A DNA stretch of 64,000 nt from the NCBI GenBank assembly GCA_020725545.1, contig DYEV01000008.1, forward strand, positions 167,930-231,929, in the 5' to 3' direction. The position numbers and the translations under genes are program-made. Below the pieces are notes generated by a model. That model was given only the letters and a program-made list of their open reading frames with translations, was not told the origin of the DNA and did no database searches. Below, one piece after another: positions 26,257-33,928 of the stretch. Each line of letters begins with the position of its first letter. The first letter of the stretch is position 1. The DNA is from Desulfobacca sp. GTDB taxonomy: Bacteria > Desulfobacterota > Desulfobaccia > Desulfobaccales > Desulfobaccaceae.

Positions 26257-27174
26257 ATGGTCGACAAAGCAAAGTATATCTGGCTGGATGGCAAGCTGGT
26301 GCCCTGGGACCAGGCCCAGGTCCATATTCTGACCCATACCCTGCACTATGGTCTGGGGGTGTTTGAAGGGATTCGGGCTTATCAGGGCCACGACGGCCGC
26401 ACGGCCATTTTCCGGCTGCCGGAACATATCCGGCGCCTCTTTGATTCCGCCCACATCATGCAGTTGGAGATTCCCTTTGCGCCAGCGGCCATTCAACAGG
26501 CCTGCATTGACACCATGCGCCAGAATGAGCAGAAAGAGGCCTATCTGCGCCCCTTGGTCTTCATCGGCGACGGCGCCATGGGCCTGCACCCCCAAAACAA
26601 CCCCATCCGGGTGGCCATCATCACCTGGGTCTGGGGTGCTTATTTGGGTGATGAAGGACTGCAAAAAGGCATCCGCCTGAAAACGTCCTCCCACACCCGC
26701 CATCATGTCAACGTCATGATGACCAGTGCCAAGGTGGTGGGCAACTACGTCAACTCCATCCTGGCCAAACGGGAAGTCACCCGGGCCGGCTACGATGAAG
26801 CCCTGTTGCTCGATCCTACCGGCTACGTGGCCGAAGCTTCAGGGGAAAATGTCTTTCTGGTGAAAGACGGGGTCATCAAAACCCCGCCCCTGACGACCAT
26901 TCTGCCGGGGATTACCCGGGATTGTATCTTTACCATCGCCGGGGATCTGGGCCTGCCCATTCAGGAAGTGAGCATTGCTCGGGACGAACTCTATATCGCC
27001 GACGAGGTCTTCTTGACCGGCACGGCTGCGGAAATCACCCCGGTCCGGGAATTGGACGACCGCACCATCGGCACCGGCTCCCCCGGTCCCGTCACCAAAA
27101 AACTCCAGGAAGTCTATTTTGCCGCCGTGAAGGGGGAAAACCCCAAGTACGCCTCCTGGCTGACTTATATTTAA
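26257..27174 (+). CDS. ilvE: Branched-chain amino acid aminotransferase
   Basis: This 305-residue class IV PLP aminotransferase makes the last step of Ile, Leu and Val synthesis from the 2-keto acids and glutamate. Signatures are [18 protein letters not shown] near residue 27, [13 protein letters not shown] around 157-169, the region that holds the PLP lysine in the family, [20 protein letters not shown] near 178 and [11 protein letters not shown] near 258. The length is that of typical bacterial IlvE. GGGGAG lies upstream of ATG 26257. The rest of the branched-chain pathway (ilvBNC, leuA, leuC) lies about 12 kb downstream, so it is transcribed separately here. Confidence 0.95.
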   Translation: MVDKAKYIWLDGKLVPWDQAQVHILTHTLHYGLGVFEGIRAYQGHDGRTAIFRLPEHIRRLFDSAHIMQLEIPFAPAAIQQACIDTMRQNEQKEAYLRPLVFIGDGAMGLHPQNNPIRVAIITWVWGAYLGDEGLQKGIRLKTSSHTRHHVNVMMTSAKVVGNYVNSILAKREVTRAGYDEALLLDPTGYVAEASGENVFLVKDGVIKTPPLTTILPGITRDCIFTIAGDLGLPIQEVSIARDELYIADEVFLTGTAAEITPVRELDDRTIGTGSPGPVTKKLQEVYFAAVKGENPKYASWLTYI

Positions 27175-27234
27175 CGGCAGGCGCCGGGCCAATCATTATG
27201 CAGCACCTCAGCAGCGCGCCGTAAAGGTTCGTGC

Positions 27235-27426
27235 ATGACAGTGGGACTGATCCAGGATGGGCGCTTCTGGGTCCAATGCCGCTATTGCGGCAACTGGCAG
27301 GAAGTCTTGGCCGAAGCCAAAGAGGCAGACCTCTATTTCGAATATTGGCAGGCGGTTTTCTCCTGCTGTGAGCAAGAGCAAACCGCCTGGTTCACCATCG
27401 ACAAAGTGGATGATGACGTCCATTAA
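27235..27426 (+). CDS. Small conserved-looking protein with cysteine pairs
   Basis: This 63-residue protein begins at ATG 27235, with AAAGG upstream. It has CRYC near residue 16 and a CC pair near 44, a spacing that could bind zinc, and an acidic C-terminus (KVDDDVH). It follows ilvE by 60 bases and its stop overlaps the stop of the CBS gene on the other strand. I recognise no family. Codon usage looks like that of neighbouring genes. Confidence 0.55.
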   Translation: MTVGLIQDGRFWVQCRYCGNWQEVLAEAKEADLYFEYWQAVFSCCEQEQTAWFTIDKVDDDVH

Positions 27427-27848
27427 CCCTTGGGGCTGGCCGCCGCCAACTGCTCCAGATAGAGGCGCAGGATATCCGTTTCGGTAATCAGACCCTGCAG
27501 TTCACCTCCCGCCACCACCGGCACACAGCCGATCTTGTGATCCAGCATCAGTTGCACGGCCTCCCTGATATCCGCCTCCGGCCCAATGGTGATCAGCTTT
27601 TTGACCATGATATCCTGAATGCGGATGGCCTTCATAAATTCCCGGGTCTTGGTGGGTTCGTGCCCCAAGGCCTCCACCAGGGAAGAGCGAAAGAGATCCC
27701 GTTCGGAGAGAATCCCCACTAATTTCTTTCCGGAAACGACCGGCAGGTGGCGAATTCGCCCCAACTTCATAATATCATTGGCCAAGCTTAATTCATCGTC
27801 AATGTCCAGCGTGGCCACATCCCGCACCATAACGTCTTTGACCTGCAT
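27423..27848 (-). CDS. CBS-domain pair protein
   Basis: This 141-residue protein is made of two CBS domains. The first has VATLDIDDELSLANDIM and IRHLPVVSGKKLVGILSERD; the second has LITIGPEADIREAVQLML and IGCVPVVAGGELQGLITETD. Such stand-alone pairs bind adenine nucleotides or SAM and sense energy state. There is no effector domain. It converges on the small cysteine protein and lies 69 bases downstream of the gap that follows the MetE-like gene on the same strand, though the two are in the order MetE-like then CBS. Confidence 0.88.
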   Translation of the reverse strand: MQVKDVMVRDVATLDIDDELSLANDIMKLGRIRHLPVVSGKKLVGILSERDLFRSSLVEALGHEPTKTREFMKAIRIQDIMVKKLITIGPEADIREAVQLMLDHKIGCVPVVAGGELQGLITETDILRLYLEQLAAASPKG

Positions 27849-27917
27849 GGCGCACTCCTTCTGCGGTCCTTATCCTTCATACCCTCTTCAGTGTCCAGGG
27901 AAAAGGGAAAAATCTGT

Positions 27918-28967
27918 TCAGCCCCGCCAAGCCATGGCCCGCAGACTCAAAGCCCCCAGGGTAGCCAAAGACTCTTTGGCCTTGGCGGGTGGCAGGTACC
28001 CCAAGCCGCAGGCCGGCGTCAGGAGGCTCTGGGACAGGAGCATCTCCCGGTCCAAGCCCCGATCCAGCAAGGTTTGCACCTGCTGGGTAAATTTCCCCCA
28101 CAGGGCCTCGGGCGTCTCGGCCGGTGCCGTGGGGCTGGTGGGGACCAAACCCCAAGCCAGGTAGCCGCCCCGCTCGAGAAATTTCTGCAGAGGTTTGTCG
28201 TAGAGGGTGAGGTGGTCAAAGAATTCGTAGGAGTCAAAGCTCAGGATATCAATGGGTGTCTCCAACAGGACCGACCAATCAGTGTTGCCGCAGCAGTGCA
28301 CGCCAAAATACGCATCGCCCGTCTCTTTGGCAATGGCAATGACCTCGGTGAGCAGGCTGATGACCTCCTCCCGGGAGATCTGCAGAAAGGCCGAGCCCAA
28401 TCCGGTGAGGGAGGGTTCATCGAAAAAGATGATGGCCTGGCGGCCGCTTTCGCCAATCTTGGCCATCTGCCAGGCGGCTTTGAGGGCCAGCCCCCGGGTC
28501 ACGGCCTGCAAGAGTTCGTAATCAAAAAGAATGGCCTTGCCATCCAATCCCTTGACGATGGTGGCAAAGGTCACCGGCCCCACCACCTGCCCCTTGACAA
28601 AGGGCGGTGCCGTGGCCGGTCGGTCCTGCAGCGCCGCCATCAGGCTATAAAAGCCAGAGGCCTCCGCCGGCGTCAGGGCAAAGGTCTCCAAGTCCCCGGC
28701 CAGGGCAGCTTCATAAAAATGGGTGAGGGCTTCATCCCGGTCCACAGCATCCGTCACCCGCACTACCCGCTGTTCTGCATCCCGGACGATGAGGGGCAGA
28801 CCGCCTACCCCCTGACTGACCATATCTTCGAAAAACCCTTTTTGGGCCATTTGGGGCCAAAAGGGCAGATCAGGAAGATGGTCCAGGATCAAGTGCACCG
28901 CTTCCTGTTCGTCCAGAAAGGGCACCGAGCCGATGCCCGTGGCTGCCAACGCAGGTATTGGTTTCAT
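27918..28967 (-). CDS. Core-MetE-like protein (UROD/MetE superfamily)
   Basis: This 349-residue TIM-barrel protein resembles only the C-terminal catalytic half of cobalamin-independent methionine synthase. Matching motifs are FFDEPSLTGLG (the MetE DEP motif), GVHCCGNTDW (the H-x-C zinc pair), ILSFDSYEF (aspartate where MetE has its zinc-binding glutamate) and TPACGLGYLPP (the last zinc cysteine). It begins GIGSVPF, which is also typical of the superfamily. Proteins of this short type are found in anaerobes and archaea and use methyl donors other than methyl-tetrahydrofolate; UroD-like methyltransferase or thiol-methyl roles are alternatives. The start ATG 28967 has GGAGGAAG upstream. Confidence 0.72.
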   Translation of the reverse strand: MKPIPALAATGIGSVPFLDEQEAVHLILDHLPDLPFWPQMAQKGFFEDMVSQGVGGLPLIVRDAEQRVVRVTDAVDRDEALTHFYEAALAGDLETFALTPAEASGFYSLMAALQDRPATAPPFVKGQVVGPVTFATIVKGLDGKAILFDYELLQAVTRGLALKAAWQMAKIGESGRQAIIFFDEPSLTGLGSAFLQISREEVISLLTEVIAIAKETGDAYFGVHCCGNTDWSVLLETPIDILSFDSYEFFDHLTLYDKPLQKFLERGGYLAWGLVPTSPTAPAETPEALWGKFTQQVQTLLDRGLDREMLLSQSLLTPACGLGYLPPAKAKESLATLGALSLRAMAWRG

Positions 28968-29129
28968 AAGCTTCCTCCAGGTGTTATAATGCACAAGAGA
29001 TTCTCCCCAGGGAGTTGTTTCGGATTGCAACAGCGCTGCCCGCCCTGGCGAGGCACAGAATGGATTGTTAAAAAGTATTATTTATCATGGCAAAGGGCAA
29101 TCAGCAGACACCACTAGCTGGAAATACTA

Positions 29130-29290
29130 GCAGGCTGTTAAAAAATACCCTCCAGGCTCTTTAGGTGGGAGAAAATCCCTTTGCAAGCCTTTTGGTAAAG
29201 CCAAAAGGCCGCGCTGGGGTTGGGGGAGGAGGCAGGGGGCAGCGCCCTCTGACCCTCTCCTCTAAAAGGACTTTTTCAACAACCTCTTAG
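29130..29290. repeat. MITE-like element with inverted ends
   Basis: AGGCTGTTAAAAAA at the left end mirrors TTTTTCAACAACCT at the right end (about 29130-29143 and 29272-29285). The interior has a C-rich/G-rich fold-back segment and an internal CCTTTTGG/CCAAAAGG hairpin. A related left half, TTGTTGAAAAAGTGCTTAG followed by a G/C-rich tract, occurs at about 31483-31550. No coding potential. Confidence 0.65.
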
Positions 29291-29316
29291 TGGCCAGCCA
29301 TCCGGGAGGAAAAACC

Positions 29317-29649
29317 ATGGCCGAAACCAAATACCCACCCTGGTATACCCATCTGAAAGAGAAGCACGGCCGGTTCATGAAGGCCTTGGAAGACCTGGGG
29401 GAAGCGGTCCGGCAGGAAGGCCCGCTGCCGGCCAAAACCGCCCAGCTCATCCAGTTGGCCGCGGCCGCCGCCATCCGTTCGGAAGGCGCCGTGCACAGCC
29501 ATAGCCGCCGGGCCCTGCAGGCCGGGGCTACGCCCCCGGAAATTTACCATGCCCTGATTCTCCTAACCAGCACCATCGGCTTTCCCACGGTGTCGGCAGC
29601 CCTGAGCTGGGCTTCCCAGGTCATTGCCGCCGAAGCCCAAGGGAGTTAG
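29317..29649 (+). CDS. Carboxymuconolactone decarboxylase / AhpD-like protein lacking CxxC
   Basis: About 110 residues from ATG 29317 with GGGAGGAAAA upstream. The helical CMD fold is recognisable from KTAQLIQLAAAAAIRSEGAV and HSRRALQAGATPPEIYHALI, the most conserved stretch of the family. In AhpD-type members the sequence before this is a C-x-x-C dithiol with E-x-x-C-x3-H; here the positions read SEGAVHSH, so both cysteines are gone while the glutamate and histidine remain. It is therefore unlikely to be a peroxidase of the AhpD type. It could be a decarboxylase-like or binding protein. Confidence 0.8.
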   Translation: MAETKYPPWYTHLKEKHGRFMKALEDLGEAVRQEGPLPAKTAQLIQLAAAAAIRSEGAVHSHSRRALQAGATPPEIYHALILLTSTIGFPTVSAALSWASQVIAAEAQGS

Positions 29650-29816
29650 CGCCAGCAAGCAATCATAAATTTGGGGCAGAGCACCCCCCGTCAGCAGTTC
29701 CGGCAGGATCCAGGCGTCGGCAACCGGATAAGCCGCCACTGGTGCAGCCGTGGCGCGCCACCGCGGCGACCGGCTGTGCCGCAAGGTATTAGCTGGGAGT
29801 ATCAGGGGAAAAGGGG

Positions 29817-29909
29817 TGGCGGAGAGAGAGGGATTCGAACCCTCGGTGGAAGTTTCCCCCCACACTCGCTTAGCAGGCGAGCACCTTCGGCCGACTCGGT
29901 CATCTCTCC
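29817..29909 (-). tRNA. tRNA-Ser (GCT anticodon)
   Basis: On the minus strand a 93-base class II tRNA folds: acceptor arms GGAGAGA and TCTCTCC, anticodon stem-loop CTCGC-CTGCTAA-GCGAG giving GCT, a long variable arm (TGTGGGGGGAAACTTCCAC), and T-loop GGTTCGAATCC. CCA is encoded at the 3' end. It reads AGC/AGT serine codons. Decayed integrase sequence starts 78 bases beyond its 5' side. Confidence 0.95.
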
Positions 29910-29986
29910 GATTTAGGGGACGTCTTTCTGTTGGCGGAGGGAGTAGAATGCGAATCCACCCCCTCATCAATAAATCTTTGATTTTA

Positions 29987-30175
29987 TTATTTTATGCCTG
30001 CTGCTGTTAAATTTCCGGATACCCCCCGGGCACGAAAAATATCAAGCAAATTTTCACCTCTTAACTTAGCATACCTTACAGTGGTTTTCAACTCAGAATG
30101 GCCAAATTGTTTTTGGAGGGTTTCTATTTTCGCCCCTGGCAAGTTAAGGAATTGACCAGCGGGGGAGTGTTTAGA
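29987..30175 (-). pseudogene. Tyrosine recombinase (integrase) C-terminal remnant
   Basis: The minus-strand frame encodes KHSPAGQFL, then KIETLQKQFGHSELKTTVRY, the end of a tyrosine recombinase: the GH pair and the RY nucleophile region match the family box. The first conserved R-H is degenerate (KH). Only ~60 residues remain, fused in frame to an IS66-like remnant. Integrase genes are often found next to tRNA genes, so this looks like the last trace of an island that used tRNA-Ser. Confidence 0.75.
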
Positions 30176-30187
30176 CCCAGATATAAA

Positions 30188-30460
30188 GAAATTACATAAC
30201 ACATCAGTTAACTGCGAGCTTGCCCTCAGGTAAAGGAGGTGGGGAACCGGCAACCACATAAGTTTTGCGAGCGCTGACGATGGTATCACAAGGATCGAGG
30301 GCCGATGGCCGAAGGTGGCGGTTGGTAAGGCAGCGGCTACCGGTGGTTCGAACATCTTTTTACACGGCGGGCACCAATGCCGGGGAATGGTGTGCTCGGT
30401 TACAACCGGCTCCATATCGGCAATATCTTCGAGTACTGGGGTGCGCCGCTCCCTGGGCTT
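30188..30460 (-). pseudogene. IS66-family transposase remnant
   Basis: The minus-strand frame has VLEDIADMEPVVTEHTIPRH, then WCPPCKKMFEPPVAAALPTA, which matches the zinc-finger and following region of IS66 TnpC transposases (EHTI, CPxCKK, EPPV, ALPxAT). The segment continues for about 90 residues to SSQLTDVLCNFF and then joins integrase sequence. There are no ends or start. It is a degraded internal fragment. Confidence 0.7.
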
Positions 30461-30940
30461 ACCAAAGGGCGGTCCCAGACCCTGCCACCTCCGACCAATA
30501 GGGCTGGCCGTCGCGGTTGATATCATAGCCCGGATTATAGGAGAGGGGGATGGTGAAGCCAGCCAGCCAGGAGCCATTCTGGGTCAAGTTCTGGCTTTCC
30601 CCCGGGAACGGTGGTCGAAAAGCTCTGCGGCGGCAAGCCTTGACCGGGAGAAATTTTCTGGTACCATGAGGGCGGCCCCTGCCTGCCTCGCATGCAATTT
30701 GTGCCGCCAGGCTGAAGCCGCTTGGGCCCGGCCGGCGGTTGAAAACCGCGCCGCGTATGCTAACACCAAATTGCAGCACTTGAGTTACACAACTGCTGCG
30801 TCCCAAAACCTTGCTGGCCCCCCTTGAATTATTACAGATTAAAAGACCAGACATGATTTGCAGAGCAGCAACCTGATTCTTTGAGTTTGATAAGAGTCTT
30901 GCACTGGCCGCTGCGGCGCCGTGTGGAAGAGTGGTTATTT

Positions 30941-31480
30941 ATGCCTTTTCGTCAGGACCTGTATAAATTCTGCCCCCAATGTGGGGGAAGGCTGGAGAAG
31001 AAGGTTATCCAGCCGAAGGAGCCGGCCCGCCTGGTCTGTAGCCAATGCGGTTTTGTCTTTTATCTGGACCCCAAGCTGGCGGGCATCGCCATCATCCCCT
31101 GGCAGGAGGGTCTGGTGCTGGCCCGCCGGGCCATTGAGCCGGGCTATGGCCTTTGGGTGGCGCCGGGTGGCTTTGTGGATGTGGGGGAGCGCGTTGAGGA
31201 CGCGGTGGTGCGGGAGGTGCGGGAAGAGGTCCTCCTGGACATTCGCATCCGCCGTCTGCTCAATGTCTATTCCTACCACGGCCGCAGCACCGTCATCGTT
31301 GCCTATGTGGCCGAGGTCGTGGCCGGCACCCCTGGCGCCGGCGATGAGACCCTGGAGGCCCGGCTCTTCCGCCCGGAGGAGATTCCCTGGCGTGAGATCG
31401 CCTTTGCCAGCACCCATGATGCCCTGCGGGACTACCTGAAGTCGGCCGGCCCGGCACAGGCAACTTTTGTGGGTCCCTAG
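30941..31480 (+). CDS. Nudix hydrolase with N-terminal zinc ribbon
   Basis: About 179 residues from ATG 30941. The first 45 residues form a zinc ribbon: FCPQCGGRLEKK and LVCSQCGFVFYLD. The Nudix box follows, GFVDVGERVEDAVVREVREE, which matches G-x5-E-x7-R-E-U-x-E-E; the usual final glycine is leucine. This arrangement is like NADH pyrophosphatase/ADP-ribose hydrolases of the NudC-like group. The product probably hydrolyses a nucleoside diphosphate linked to another group. The KptA-like gene lies 98 bases away on the opposite strand, convergent. Confidence 0.88.
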   Translation: MPFRQDLYKFCPQCGGRLEKKVIQPKEPARLVCSQCGFVFYLDPKLAGIAIIPWQEGLVLARRAIEPGYGLWVAPGGFVDVGERVEDAVVREVREEVLLDIRIRRLLNVYSYHGRSTVIVAYVAEVVAGTPGAGDETLEARLFRPEEIPWREIAFASTHDALRDYLKSAGPAQATFVGP

Positions 31481-31482
31481 TA

Positions 31483-31552
31483 AGTTGTTGAAAAAGTGCT
31501 TAGAGGGTAAGGGGCCGGGGGACCTAGCCTCCTGCCCCCGTCCCCACATGAT
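31483..31552. repeat. Half copy of the MITE-like element
   Basis: TTGTTGAAAAAGTGCTTAGAG followed by GGG-rich then CCC-rich sequence resembles the reverse complement of the right end of the element at 29130-29290. It starts 3 bases after the Nudix stop, so it may be transcribed with it and act as a 3' hairpin. Confidence 0.5.
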
Positions 31553-31578
31553 CTTTGGGCCGGGCCAAATGCCAGTGC

Positions 31579-32310
31579 TTATTTCCGACGGCGGCGCTGC
31601 TCCCGGGCCGCTTCTTTCCAGGCCGGTTCTTTTTTCCGGCCTTTTTCTTTCCACGGTTTCACCGGCTGGCCCAGGATATCCAGGAGAACCGAGCCGGGCG
31701 TCGGGGGCTCGGCCGGCGGTTTGTCCGCGGCTGGTTTGGCTGCCGGCTTTTTGGGAGCCGGCGGCAGCTGGAGAAATTCTGGGGCGATGGCGCCGCTGAG
31801 ATAGAGGCCCTCGCCATACGGAAAAAACTCCTGGCCCTGTTTGGCGGCCCGCTGGGCTTGGACGGTGACCAAGACCGCCTGGGGGTCCCGCCGGCGGCCC
31901 AGGCGCCGGGCCATCTCGGGATCGGCGGCCAGCACCAGCTCCCGGTCATCCTGGGGTTGCAAACCCCGGGCCGCCACCACCTCGTGAGATTTAACCGTAA
32001 TGGCCCGGTAGAGCAAGGGCGGCGGCCACCCCGGATCCGTGGCCCGCAGATCGGCCGGCCCCGGCTGGACGGCCCAGATGTGGGTCTGATCCATGGCCAA
32101 AGCCCCGGGCCGCAGCAGGTTTACCACTTCCTCCAGGTGGGAGCGCCGGACATAACTCCAGCCTTCCTCCTGAGCCAAGGCCCGCAGAAGTTCCTTGATG
32201 GCCAGCCTGCCCTGGGCATCTAAGACCAGACCGAATTCATCCGGCCGCCGGCTGAGGATATAGTCCAAAAGTTTGGCCAGGGATTCCCGGCGCTGCTGTG
32301 GTTGGCGCAT
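31579..32310 (-). CDS. Divergent KptA/Tpt1-like protein (RNA 2'-phosphotransferase fold)
   Basis: This 243-residue protein has the KptA fold: an N-terminal winged helix (LLDYILSRRPDEFGLVLD), a core strand with WAVQPGPADL, PPLLYRAITVKSHEVVAARG and MARRLGRRRDPQAVLVTVQA, and a closing EGLYLSGAIAPEFL. In active KptA the first motif has LRHKPE and the later ones IRAVQGHS and LYHGT. Here RH reads SR, the arginine before AVQ is W, and HG reads RA. Only the arginine in the GRR region is kept. An added Ala/Pro/Lys-rich tail ends in a run of basic residues (WKEAAREQRRRRK). Fold is likely; activity is doubtful. Confidence 0.78.
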   Translation of the reverse strand: MRQPQQRRESLAKLLDYILSRRPDEFGLVLDAQGRLAIKELLRALAQEEGWSYVRRSHLEEVVNLLRPGALAMDQTHIWAVQPGPADLRATDPGWPPPLLYRAITVKSHEVVAARGLQPQDDRELVLAADPEMARRLGRRRDPQAVLVTVQAQRAAKQGQEFFPYGEGLYLSGAIAPEFLQLPPAPKKPAAKPAADKPPAEPPTPGSVLLDILGQPVKPWKEKGRKKEPAWKEAAREQRRRRK

Positions 32311-32432
32311 AAAGGTGCCTTTCCAAGATCAGGTTGCAGGTTTATCCGGACATTGACATTTTAGCCAAAAAGTCGTTGACAACGCCAGCAAGAATGATAA
32401 CATTTAAGGTTGAACAGGACTGGTGTGGCCCT

Positions 32433-32945
32433 ATGCAACTGCGGCATTTTCAAGGTTCCGAAAAGCCCATTATCCAGAAAGCGGTCCTCATCGCGGAAGA
32501 GGCGACCAGCGATTTTTTTAAACTGTCCCCCAGCCATTGGCGGCGAGCCCGCTACGACATCCTCACCCTGGAGCAGTTGCGGCAGGAAGAGATTTCACCT
32601 TCGGCCTTGGCCCAAGTGGCCAAATACATCTGCAAACTACCGGGGCGCGAGCTCAAATCCGCGCAGTTCGATCTTTACCGCATCTGCCTGCAGGATCATA
32701 ATATCTTACAGACCTTAGAGAAAGAAAGCACCTTGGGGCTGTTGCCCCTGCTTATTTACATCGTTACCCACGAACTGGTCCACATTGTCCGGTTCAGCCA
32801 TTTTTTCCAGCTCTTCGAGGTTTCGGCCCAAGAAAGAGAGGCCGAAGAACAGCGGGTGCACGCCCTGACCCGAGAGGTCCTGCGCCCCTACCGCTGCCCG
32901 GAGTTGGCGGAAATAGCCGCAAATTATCAATATTACCATAATTAA
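32433..32945 (+). CDS. Protein with a HExxH metallopeptidase-like motif
   Basis: About 170 residues from ATG 32433; an ATG at 32394 is also possible. The centre has LIYIVTHELVHIVRFSHFFQ, a zincin-type HExxH with the hydrophobic spacing of metallopeptidases, followed by an acidic helix (EREAEEQRVHALTREV) that could supply the third ligand. The first half is helical and charged. It has no signal peptide, so it would act in the cytoplasm. I know no named family. It precedes the FmdB gene by 43 bases on the same strand. Confidence 0.65.
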   Translation: MQLRHFQGSEKPIIQKAVLIAEEATSDFFKLSPSHWRRARYDILTLEQLRQEEISPSALAQVAKYICKLPGRELKSAQFDLYRICLQDHNILQTLEKESTLGLLPLLIYIVTHELVHIVRFSHFFQLFEVSAQEREAEEQRVHALTREVLRPYRCPELAEIAANYQYYHN

Positions 32946-32988
32946 TAATTAATTTTATTCGGGCCTGAGAGAAGGAGGTTTGTCGGTC

Positions 32989-33264
32989 ATGCCCATTTAT
33001 GAGTACCAGTGTGAAGCTTGTGGCCAGATCTGCGAAGCATGGCAGAAGTTTTCCGATGCGCCCCTATCTACTTGCCAACACTGTCAGGGGAAACTTACCA
33101 AGCTCATTTCACATAGTGCTTTCCATCTCAAAGGCGGCGGCTGGTATGTGAGCGAGTATGGCAGTAAAAAACCCAACAGCGCCACCCCCAGCACCGATGC
33201 CGGCGAGAGCCAGGGTGAGGCTAAGTCCGAGCCAACGGCGCCGGCAGCCAAAGCTGATGTCTGA
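32989..33264 (+). CDS. FmdB-type small zinc ribbon protein
   Basis: About 91 residues. The N-terminus MPIYEYQCEACGQICE and STCQHCQGKLTKLISHSAFH form the CxxC-CxxC FmdB ribbon (regulatory-protein family). The C-terminal ~35 residues are Ser/Ala/Glu-rich and disordered (TPSTDAGESQGEAKSEP). GAAGGAGG upstream fixes the start at 32989. FmdB-family proteins are common in anaerobes; their role is unclear. A strong terminator follows. Confidence 0.88.
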   Translation: MPIYEYQCEACGQICEAWQKFSDAPLSTCQHCQGKLTKLISHSAFHLKGGGWYVSEYGSKKPNSATPSTDAGESQGEAKSEPTAPAAKADV

Positions 33265-33289
33265 GCCGTTTTGACCCACAGACCCAAGG

Positions 33290-33321
33290 GAGCAAGGATT
33301 GGACGCCTTGCTCTTTTTTTT
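33290..33321 (+). terminator. Rho-independent terminator
   Basis: GAGCAAGG (33290-33297) and CCTTGCTC (33306-33313) form an 8-bp stem with an 8-base loop, followed by eight Ts. It ends the transcript of the FmdB-type gene. Confidence 0.9.
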
Positions 33322-33349
33322 CTATTTTTTTTCTTAAAAGGACACCCTT

Positions 33350-33928
33350 ATGGCAGAAATCAAAAGCGCCCTGGAGTTGGCTCTGGAAAAAGCTGAACGT
33401 ATCGGCAAGGCCTCTCCCCAAGAGATGCAGGAGTTAAAATGGCAGGAGCAGGCCCGCCATCTGGCCGCCGCCTTCTTGCGGGAGGAGGCTGATCTGGAAG
33501 CGGAGCTGCAAAAGTTTCCCCCAGAGGCCCAACCGGCTTTGGCTCGCCAGATCCGGGATATCCTCCTGCGCAACATTACTCTCCCCCGAGAGGGGCGAGT
33601 GGAAGAGGTGGTGCAGCGGGCCATGACCGGGATGGTGCACGTCGCCCGGGACAAGAAGGCGGCCCAACGGGTGCTGCAGGAGATCGATCGGCTCTTTAAG
33701 AGTTTTCTGCAGGTGCGCCAGAACGCCATGGAACAGCTCAAAGCCCAATTCAACATGCAATTGGACAGCGTCAAGAAGGCCCTGGAAGCCCAGATGCACC
33801 GGCAGATAAAGGTTGACGTGGAACAGAGCCCGCAGTTTCAGGAGCAGTGGCGCGGCTTTGAAGCCCAACTGCTCCAACAATTTGAGCCATTATTGGAAAA
33901 GCACAAAAATATGTTGGCCACCCTCTAA
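33350..33928 (+). CDS. Helical protein of unknown function
   Basis: This 192-residue protein is charged and almost entirely helical, with MAEIKSALELALEKAERIG at the start and a Gln/Glu-rich C-terminal coiled coil. It has no cysteine motif, membrane helix or signal. It resembles uncharacterised proteins of Desulfobacterota that begin MAEIKS (DUF6657-like); this is a recollection, not a search. The ATG follows AAAAGGA at good spacing. Its stop overlaps the amidohydrolase stop on the other strand by four bases. Confidence 0.72.
   Translation: MAEIKSALELALEKAERIGKASPQEMQELKWQEQARHLAAAFLREEADLEAELQKFPPEAQPALARQIRDILLRNITLPREGRVEEVVQRAMTGMVHVARDKKAAQRVLQEIDRLFKSFLQVRQNAMEQLKAQFNMQLDSVKKALEAQMHRQIKVDVEQSPQFQEQWRGFEAQLLQQFEPLLEKHKNMLATL

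Noticed and set aside
27891..29117. A 408-codon plus-strand frame opposite the MetE-like gene
   Set aside because: It reads through the MetE-like gene and its leader; no motif and poor amino-acid composition.
28968..29130. A SAM or cobalamin riboswitch before the MetE-like gene
   Set aside because: The 5' leader is short and lacks the conserved cores of these riboswitches.
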